Assembly: GCA_050942695.1 (NCBI GenBank)
Contig: JBMNNU010000098.1
Location: forward strand, 1-11,299
Direction: 5' to 3'
DNA: 11,299 bases
Source of the DNA: JBMNNU01 sp050942695
GTDB lineage: Bacteria; Chloroflexota; UBA6077
Part shown: piece after piece, positions 5,769 to 11,299 of the stretch
How positions within the stretch are numbered: position 1 is the stretch's first letter
Layout of the letters: the number at the start of each line of letters is the position of its first letter
Position numbers and translations under genes: made by a program
The notes under the pieces: generated by a model
Seen by the model: only the letters and a program-made list of their open reading frames with translations
Database searches by the model: none
Told to the model about the DNA's origin: nothing

Positions 5769-7187
5769 GTGGGTACAGACGATAGCCTTTTAGATATCAA
5801 GGCGCCGCGGCTTGTAATTGGGGGTGTTACCAGCGGGGAGGGGAAGACCACCTTCGTGGCTGGATTGATCGGCGCTTTGCGGCAGCGAGGCCTCCGTGTG
5901 GCTCCATTCAAGGTCGGGCCGGATTACATCGATCCCGGCTATCACTCCCGCATGGCCGGCCTTCCATGCAGGAATCTGGACAGTTGGATGATCTCCCGCG
6001 ATGCTCTGGTGGAGCTTTTTGCACGCTCCACGGAGTCCTGCGATATCGCAGTCGTAGAGGGGGTGATGGGGCTCTTCGACGGCCGAAGCGGGCTGGATGA
6101 GGATGGCTCCACGGCGCAGGTGGCCAAGCTGCTGGGCGCGCCGGTGGTGTTGCTGATGTCCGTCGCTAAGACCTCCCGCAGCGCCGGAGCGGTGGCGCTA
6201 GGGTTCAAACAGTTCGATCCCGACCTCCGGTTAGGCGGGGTAGTCCTAAATCGGGTTGGAAGCCCAGCGCACGGGCGGTGGGTCCGGGAGGCGGTGGAGC
6301 AAAGCGCCAAAATCTCAGTCCTCGGCCACCTACCCAGAAGGTCTGATCTCGTCCTGCCGGAACGGCACCTAGGGCTGGTCCCGACGGCGGAGAGCGCCCC
6401 CGACGATCGATTCTTCCAGCAACTGGTGGAGCAGATAGAGGCTACCGTCGATGTGGATGGACTTCTCAGCTTATCACGCTCTGCCGAGCCTCTGGCCGTT
6501 CGCCCTACGGGCCTCTTTCCGACGTCGATTTGCACGCCCGAAGTCCGGATCGGGATCGCGCTGGACAGGGCTTTCAATTTTTACTACGAAGACAATCTGG
6601 ACCTGCTACGCGCCTGGGGAGCCGATTTGATACCCTTCAGCCCTCTCGACGACGATGACATCCCGGAGGGTCTCCACGGGCTTTACATCGGCGGCGGTTT
6701 CCCCGAACTGTTTGCCGCAGAGCTATCGGCCAACAGATCGATGATCGAGTCGCTGCGGAGTGCGATCGAGAGAGGGCTTCCAACATACGCCGAGTGCGGT
6801 GGTCTGATGTATCTATCTCAGGGGATAGAGGACTTCGACGGGCGATACCACCCCCTCGTGGGGGCTGTGCCCACCTCCTCGGCAATGGCAGGCCGCAAGC
6901 TGACCATGGGATACCGCACTGCCATCGCTCAAAACGATAACCTCTTTCTCAAAGCGGGCGAGAGCGTGCGCGGCCACGAGTTCCACTGGTCCGTTACAAC
7001 TTCAACCATCCCTGCTGAGAGGGTAGCCTATCGCTTCGCAGAGTCCCCCGATCATCTGGAGGGCTATGTCTCCGGAAATCTGCTGGCATCCTATCTCCAC
7101 CTCCACTTCGCTGCCCACCCAGGCCTGGCTCGTAACTTTATCCAGGTATGTAAGAAAGGGAAACAGGCCTGCCTTCACCACCCCTAG
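5769..7187 (+). CDS. cbiA: Cobyrinic acid a,c-diamide synthase (CbiA/CobB)
   Basis: This 472-aa cytoplasmic enzyme performs ATP- and glutamine-dependent amidation of the a and c carboxylates of (hydrogeno)cobyrinic acid in corrin synthesis. The N-terminal dethiobiotin-synthetase-like ATPase domain has a P-loop GGVTSGEGKTT (18-28) and the family motif GPDYIDPGYHSRM (50-62). The C-terminal class I glutamine amidotransferase domain has IGGGFPE (307-313), nucleophile C343 (YAECGGL) and catalytic His H444 (SYLHLHF). Length is normal. The GTG start at 5769 lies 12 bp after the amidase stop, and the best Shine-Dalgarno, GGGAGG, sits at the end of the amidase gene, so the two are probably co-transcribed. 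No cobalamin riboswitch fits in the gap and no other corrin gene is visible. Related sirohydrochlorin-diamide synthases (CfbB) share this fold, but B12 is the more likely pathway. Confidence 0.92.
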   Translation: MGTDDSLLDIKAPRLVIGGVTSGEGKTTFVAGLIGALRQRGLRVAPFKVGPDYIDPGYHSRMAGLPCRNLDSWMISRDALVELFARSTESCDIAVVEGVMGLFDGRSGLDEDGSTAQVAKLLGAPVVLLMSVAKTSRSAGAVALGFKQFDPDLRLGGVVLNRVGSPAHGRWVREAVEQSAKISVLGHLPRRSDLVLPERHLGLVPTAESAPDDRFFQQLVEQIEATVDVDGLLSLSRSAEPLAVRPTGLFPTSICTPEVRIGIALDRAFNFYYEDNLDLLRAWGADLIPFSPLDDDDIPEGLHGLYIGGGFPELFAAELSANRSMIESLRSAIERGLPTYAECGGLMYLSQGIEDFDGRYHPLVGAVPTSSAMAGRKLTMGYRTAIAQNDNLFLKAGESVRGHEFHWSVTTSTIPAERVAYRFAESPDHLEGYVSGNLLASYLHLHFAAHPGLARNFIQVCKKGKQACLHHP

Positions 7188-7204
7188 CTTGGAAACCTTA
7201 ATAC

Positions 7205-7213
7205 TGGTATAGT
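7205..7213 (+). promoter_or_regulatory. Candidate extended -10 promoter of the binding-protein/kinase pair
   Basis: TGG followed by TATAGT (7208-7213) matches an extended -10 element (TGn-TATAAT, 5 of 6 in the hexamer), with no good -35 at the usual distance. It lies in the 151-bp gap after cbiA, giving a leader of about 120 nt before GTG 7339. It would drive the substrate-binding protein and the kinase downstream. It is based on motif and position only. Confidence 0.4.
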
Positions 7214-7338
7214 TTTTGAGGCCCGGAACGAGGCTCTTTAGCCCTGTTGGTACCCATGCTTTCAACAGATATGTTGCTCTTCAACTCGGAGAGAACGTGG
7301 CGACCGGCTTATTCACCTCCTAACAATAGGTATCAAAC

Positions 7339-8715
7339 GTGCCTAAAGGCTCCGCCAACAGATACCATAACCGGAAAACAGTCACCCGCCGGGCTTTTTT
7401 AAAGATGTCTGTGGGCGCAGCCGCAGGCATGGCTCTGGCCGGCTGCGCTCCGCCGAAGCCCGGACCACCCCCCCAGACAGGGGAAAAGGTGCAGTTGGTC
7501 TATCAGGACTGGCGGACCGACTGGTTTCCCCCCATGGCTCGGCGAATGCTCGAGGATTTCCACGCCACGCACCCCAACATCAAAGTCTTCTACGTACCGG
7601 ATCCAGAGGTGCTGGAGGACAAGATGCTGGCCGATATGCAGGCCGGCACCGCTCCCGACGTTTTTCAGGGATGCTGCGTTGACTTCCCTATCTGGGCTCA
7701 GAAAGGTTACACACTGGACCTCCGGCCATTCGTCCAGGCCGATCTGGATCAGGCCGTTATAGGCGAATGGGATCAGGCCCAATATCGAGCCTTTTTCACC
7801 CGTGATGGTCGGCAGTTCGGCCTGCCAAAATATCATGGGGCTCTGGCGCTCTACTACAATAAAAATCTATTCGACAGATACCGGGTGCCATATCCTGAGG
7901 ACGGCTGGGATCACGATGATTATCTGCAGGCGATGAAGCAGTTGACCCGAGAAGATAGTGGTCCCGGAGGCAGTAGGCTTTGGGGAAGCATGATCGATAT
8001 TGGCTGGGATCGCCTCCAGGTTCACGTCAACGGCTGGGGAGGCCACTTCGTCGACCCCAACGACCCGACACGCTGTCGGATGGGCGATCCCGAGGCCTTG
8101 AGGGCTTTCGAGTGGATACAGTCCAGGATGTGGAATGACCGGGTAATGCCCTCATTTCCGGATGTGGAGGATGTGGGGACCATCCAGGCGTTCGTTTCCG
8201 GCCGGTTGGCTATGGTTGAAGACGGCTCCTGGGCTTTGAAGGATATCCTGTCAAAGGCCAACTTCAGGGTTGGGGTTGCTCCCTTCCCCGCAGGACCTGC
8301 CAGGAAGGTGACGCTTGCCAGCACCGACGGCTTCGGAATCTACGCCGGAACCAGGCACCCTGAAGCAGCCTGGGAGCTGTTGAAGTTCCTGATCAGTAAA
8401 GATTACGGACGAGCAATGGCTCGGGCCAATTTTCTTCAGCCGGCCCGTGCATCGTTGGTCGAAGAATGGGTGCAGTTCATCCGAGAGGAGTTCCCAGAAA
8501 AGGCGCGCGATATGGATATCGCTGCCTTCGCCGATGGCCATCTGAAAGGCTATTCGGTAACAGCAGAGATATTCCCCAACATGGATGATGCTAAACGGAT
8601 TGCATACTCCGCCTGGGATCAGATCTTCACACTGGGGCACGCTCAGGTAGATCAGATGAAGGACGTGAGCCGGCAGATAGAGAACGCTCAACGAAAGACT
8701 CAGGAAGGGGGGTAA
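7339..8715 (+). CDS. Tat-exported ABC-type substrate-binding lipoprotein (family 1, sugar-type)
   Basis: This 458-aa protein is predicted to bind a small solute, probably a carbohydrate, outside the membrane. A twin-arginine motif TRRAFLK (16-22), a hydrophobic stretch and the lipobox LAGC (C36) indicate Tat export and lipid anchoring. Family-1 signatures follow: AGTAPDVF in the first lobe and LYYNKNLFDRYRVPYPEDGW about 170 residues in. GTG 7339 is the first possible start, since an in-frame TAG lies at 7327-7329; only a weak AGGT precedes it. No permease or ATPase gene adjoins it. Instead a sensor kinase starts 7 bp after its stop, which suggests a ligand-presenting role in signalling, though it could also serve a transporter encoded elsewhere. 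The exact ligand is unknown. Confidence 0.88.
   Translation: MPKGSANRYHNRKTVTRRAFLKMSVGAAAGMALAGCAPPKPGPPPQTGEKVQLVYQDWRTDWFPPMARRMLEDFHATHPNIKVFYVPDPEVLEDKMLADMQAGTAPDVFQGCCVDFPIWAQKGYTLDLRPFVQADLDQAVIGEWDQAQYRAFFTRDGRQFGLPKYHGALALYYNKNLFDRYRVPYPEDGWDHDDYLQAMKQLTREDSGPGGSRLWGSMIDIGWDRLQVHVNGWGGHFVDPNDPTRCRMGDPEALRAFEWIQSRMWNDRVMPSFPDVEDVGTIQAFVSGRLAMVEDGSWALKDILSKANFRVGVAPFPAGPARKVTLASTDGFGIYAGTRHPEAAWELLKFLISKDYGRAMARANFLQPARASLVEEWVQFIREEFPEKARDMDIAAFADGHLKGYSVTAEIFPNMDDAKRIAYSAWDQIFTLGHAQVDQMKDVSRQIENAQRKTQEGG
8702..8712 (+). promoter_or_regulatory. Ribosome-binding site supporting the TTG start of the kinase
   Basis: The purine-rich run AGGAAGGGGGG ends 10 nt before TTG 8723 and abuts the stop codon of the upstream binding-protein gene. 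It supports the rare TTG start, since no ATG or GTG in the same frame lies close by before the first membrane segment. Confidence 0.55.
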
Positions 8716-8722
8716 AGCTGTT

Positions 8723-11299
8723 TTGAACAGCCCATGGCGAACCCTTCGCGTCAAAATTATTGCCTGGTCCTTCATCCCTACCACGATAATCCTGCTGGCT
8801 GTTACTCTGGTCACCTTCGACGCCTACCGAAGGGTGGCTGAAGATCAGGTTATCAGCCGCAACCGGGAGTTGACGCGGCTTTCGGCAGGCCAGTTGGCAG
8901 CAGATATTGAAGAGTACAGTGACCTTCTCGCCACCATAGCTCGAACGGTGGATATCCATAGTGGTGATCCCTCTACCCAGCGTGATGCATTGAATCGGGC
9001 TAGGAATCGCCTTGTCGTCTTCGATGCCGGTGTTGTCATTCTCAATAACCACGGCATGCTCGTTGCCGCCGAGCCACATCGTCCAGAGGATCAGGGTGAA
9101 TACTGGGCCGATCGAAGCTACTTCAGACAATTGCTGCGCTCATCCGAGCCCATATTTTCCGAGGTCGTTCCCGATGGGCTCAATGGATCGGAGGTCATCG
9201 TTGTGGCGGTCCCCATTACGGGCAACCTCGGCGAGTTCAAAGGCGCCATGGTGGGTATGTTCCAGTTGGGGGCTCCCAGCGTAAGCTCCTTATATGGTGG
9301 TATTGTGAAGCTGCGCATAGGTGAGAGCGGCCGGACCTACCTCGTGGATTCCAACCGACGCATCATCTATCACCAGGATATCGGCCGTATCGGAGAGGAG
9401 CTACCCCCTCAGGGGATTGCCGAGCAGTTGATGGCTATGAAGGTGGGCGAGTACCGCTACCAGGATTCCGAAGGGACGGATATCGTCGCCAGTTTCTCGC
9501 CGGTCCGCGGCACCCCTTGGGTGCTGGTCAGCGAAGAGAGCTGGGCGACTATGATGAGCTCCAGCGAAGGGCACAGGCAGTTTCTGCTCTTCCTACTAGC
9601 GTTGGGGGTGGTGTTTCCTGCCCTGGTAGTCACCTTAGGAGTGACCAAGATAACGGGGCCGATTGCCAAATTGATCGACGGTGCGAAGGATGTGGCCGGC
9701 GGAAGGTTCGGCCAGACAATCTCCGTTACTACGGGAGATGAGCTGGAGGAACTGGCAAAGCAGTTCAATATCATGTCGGCCCAATTGCAGGAGTCCTATG
9801 CCGACCTCGAACGCAAGGTGGAATACCGGACGAGAGAGCTGGCTACTCTCAACTCTATCGCTGAAGCGGTGAGCCGCTCTCTCGACCTCGACGAGATCCT
9901 GCACGACGCTCTGGAGAAGACGTTGCAGACTATGGGGATGGAAACTGCGGGGATCTATCTTCTGGATGAGAAGGGCGATACGCTTAACCTCGCCACCCAC
10001 CGTGGGATTGATCCCGAGTTCGTCCCTTGGATCTCAAGGTTGAAGGTGGGTGAGGGCTTCTCCGATCGAGTGGTCCAGATGGGCCAGCCTGTGGTGGTGG
10101 AGGACGTTTCGACCGATCCCTGGCTTACGCGCGTAGTACCGATAAAATGGAATCAACGCACTCTGGCCAGTGCGCCCCTGACCTCGCCTGGAAAGGTTGT
10201 AGGCGCCATATTCATCTCAAATCGGGGCCTTCGGCAGTTCACCCCTCAGGACTTGCAGCTTCTAAGTTCCATCGGCCACTACATCGGAGTGGCCGTGGCG
10301 AACGCTCGCCTATTCGATGCGGAGCAGCGGCGAGCAGAGCAGTTTCGGATGATCAGCGAGGTGGGACAGCGGATCACATCCATTCTAGCTGTCGACGAAC
10401 TGTTGAATGAGATTGCTCGCCTGGTTAGGGATACACAGGATTGCTATCTTGTTTGTATCGGTCTCGTCGAGGGAGATGAGCTGGTTATCAAGGCCGGGGC
10501 TGGGGCGTGCTGGGAGAGAGATGGGTTTCAGGCGCCCAAGCTCCGAATTGGTGCCGAGGGAATCACCGGCTGGGTAGCCAGATCCGGAGAGCCGCTGCTG
10601 GTGCCCGATGTCAACCGCGATACCCGCTACAAGCTGATGGCTGGAGCCGAAGATACTCGTGCCGAGATTGCCGTTCCTCTGAAGACGAAGGACGAAGTGA
10701 TCGGGGTGTTGGACGTCCAGAGTGACCAAGCTAATGCTTTCGACGAGAGCGACCTGGTGGTGCTCCAATCGCTGGCTTACCAGGCAGCAGTGGCCATCGA
10801 GAACGCCCGTTTGTACGAGCAAGCTCAGCAGTTGGCGGTAATGAAGGAGCGGAACCGCCTTGCTCGCGATCTGCACGATTCCGTGACTCAGGCAGTGTAC
10901 TCCGTGACGCTGTACGCGGAGGCCTCGGCTCGGCTGTTATCGGTGGGACAGGTGGACGTTGCTGCCGACCATCTTCGGGAGCTGCGAGCCACGGCGCAGC
11001 AAGCTCTCAGGGAGATGCGCTCTCTGATATTCGAGCTGCGCCCTCCCGTCCTGGAGAAAGAGGGATTGGTAGCGGCCTTGCACGCCCGGTTAGATGCCGT
11101 GGAGGGGCGATCGGGTGTGAAGACCGAGTTTTTGGTGGAAGGGGATGCGTCTTTACCCGCAGAATTGGAGAGGGAGCTTTACCATATAGCCCAGGAGGCA
11201 CTCAACAACGCGTTAAAGCACGCTCAAGCCGGCAGCATTAAGCTGCACCTTCGTTGTGATGAGCAAACTGTTATGATGGAGATTGTGGACGACGGCGCT
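8723..11299 (+). CDS. Membrane sensor histidine kinase, Cache-HAMP-GAF-GAF-HisKA_3 (truncated by window end)
   Basis: The frame is open from TTG 8723 to the window edge (859 codons, no stop), so the 3' end is missing. Transmembrane helix 1 is at about 11-33 and helix 2 at about 285-309. They flank an extracytoplasmic region of some 250 residues resembling a double Cache sensor (DRSYFRQLL at 130-138, GRTYLVD at 203-209). A HAMP linker (about 308-360), a coiled coil, GAF 1 (about 385-530) and GAF 2 (about 555-697) follow. The HisKA_3 phosphoacceptor is H718 in RDLHDSVTQ. The ATPase domain begins with the N-box (QEALNNALKHA, 824-834), and the window ends in DDG (856-858). This is the NarL/LiaS/DesK-type kinase class, which normally phosphorylates a LuxR/NarL-type regulator; none is visible here. 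It lies 7 bp after the binding-protein gene, probably in the same transcript. Confidence 0.92.
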   Translation, partial: MNSPWRTLRVKIIAWSFIPTTIILLAVTLVTFDAYRRVAEDQVISRNRELTRLSAGQLAADIEEYSDLLATIARTVDIHSGDPSTQRDALNRARNRLVVFDAGVVILNNHGMLVAAEPHRPEDQGEYWADRSYFRQLLRSSEPIFSEVVPDGLNGSEVIVVAVPITGNLGEFKGAMVGMFQLGAPSVSSLYGGIVKLRIGESGRTYLVDSNRRIIYHQDIGRIGEELPPQGIAEQLMAMKVGEYRYQDSEGTDIVASFSPVRGTPWVLVSEESWATMMSSSEGHRQFLLFLLALGVVFPALVVTLGVTKITGPIAKLIDGAKDVAGGRFGQTISVTTGDELEELAKQFNIMSAQLQESYADLERKVEYRTRELATLNSIAEAVSRSLDLDEILHDALEKTLQTMGMETAGIYLLDEKGDTLNLATHRGIDPEFVPWISRLKVGEGFSDRVVQMGQPVVVEDVSTDPWLTRVVPIKWNQRTLASAPLTSPGKVVGAIFISNRGLRQFTPQDLQLLSSIGHYIGVAVANARLFDAEQRRAEQFRMISEVGQRITSILAVDELLNEIARLVRDTQDCYLVCIGLVEGDELVIKAGAGACWERDGFQAPKLRIGAEGITGWVARSGEPLLVPDVNRDTRYKLMAGAEDTRAEIAVPLKTKDEVIGVLDVQSDQANAFDESDLVVLQSLAYQAAVAIENARLYEQAQQLAVMKERNRLARDLHDSVTQAVYSVTLYAEASARLLSVGQVDVAADHLRELRATAQQALREMRSLIFELRPPVLEKEGLVAALHARLDAVEGRSGVKTEFLVEGDASLPAELERELYHIAQEALNNALKHAQAGSIKLHLRCDEQTVMMEIVDDGA

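Noticed and set aside
5942..6577. Minus-strand open frame of 211 codons opposite cbiA
   Set aside because: It is a Ser/Arg/Thr-rich antisense shadow of a well-supported CbiA frame with intact motifs.
7314..7321. CACCTCCT as the 3' end of a 16S rRNA gene
   Set aside because: The octamer matches the anti-Shine-Dalgarno, but the surrounding sequence does not resemble the conserved 16S terminus.
7256..7402. Small frame from ATG 7256 overlapping the start of the binding-protein gene
   Set aside because: It has no ribosome site, overlaps a well-supported gene in another frame and has no recognisable features.

Overview
The window is a GC-moderate bacterial chromosomal segment that most resembles a member of the Chloroflexota (Anaerolineae/Dehalococcoidia-like). 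This is an inference from protein style: a LysM–Pro/Thr linker–'FGYPIS' repeat–amidase protein, Pro/Thr-rich lipoprotein linkers, frequent GTG/TTG starts, and a GAF-rich NarL-type sensor kinase. No rRNA, tRNA or marker gene is present to fix the taxonomy. I see no insertion sequence, CRISPR array or RNA gene.

Positions 1-3571 form a metal-homeostasis block. The 3' end of a probable Cys-rich small protein (3-110) precedes a Fur-family regulator (143-601). Next come the ATPase (675-1499) and permease (1496-2380, 4-bp ATGA overlap) of a zinc/manganese-type ABC importer. The matching substrate-binding lipoprotein (3487-2402) is convergent on the minus strand. Its promoter contains a perfect 15-bp 7-1-7 palindrome resembling a Fur/Zur box (3556-3570) that overlaps the predicted -10 element. 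The simplest model is that the regulator represses the binding protein when metal is plentiful and controls its own operon through a different inverted repeat (107-129).

Positions 3488-3845 are a noncoding divergent region. A secreted cell-wall amidase follows (3846-5756), with LysM, two LGFP-like repeats and a zinc amidase domain carrying an EF-hand/dockerin-like loop. Only 12 bp later begins a cobyrinic acid a,c-diamide synthase (5769-7187), with no other cobalamin gene in view.

Positions 7188-11299 hold a Tat-type substrate-binding lipoprotein (7339-8715). It is followed after 7 bp by a large membrane histidine kinase (8723 to the window end, truncated) with an extracytoplasmic Cache-type sensor, HAMP, two GAF domains, HisKA_3 and the start of the ATPase domain. 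No transporter permease lies between them, so the binding protein may present a ligand to the kinase; this is the most interesting functional hypothesis in the window. The remaining content is ordinary, and I found no clearly new multi-gene system.
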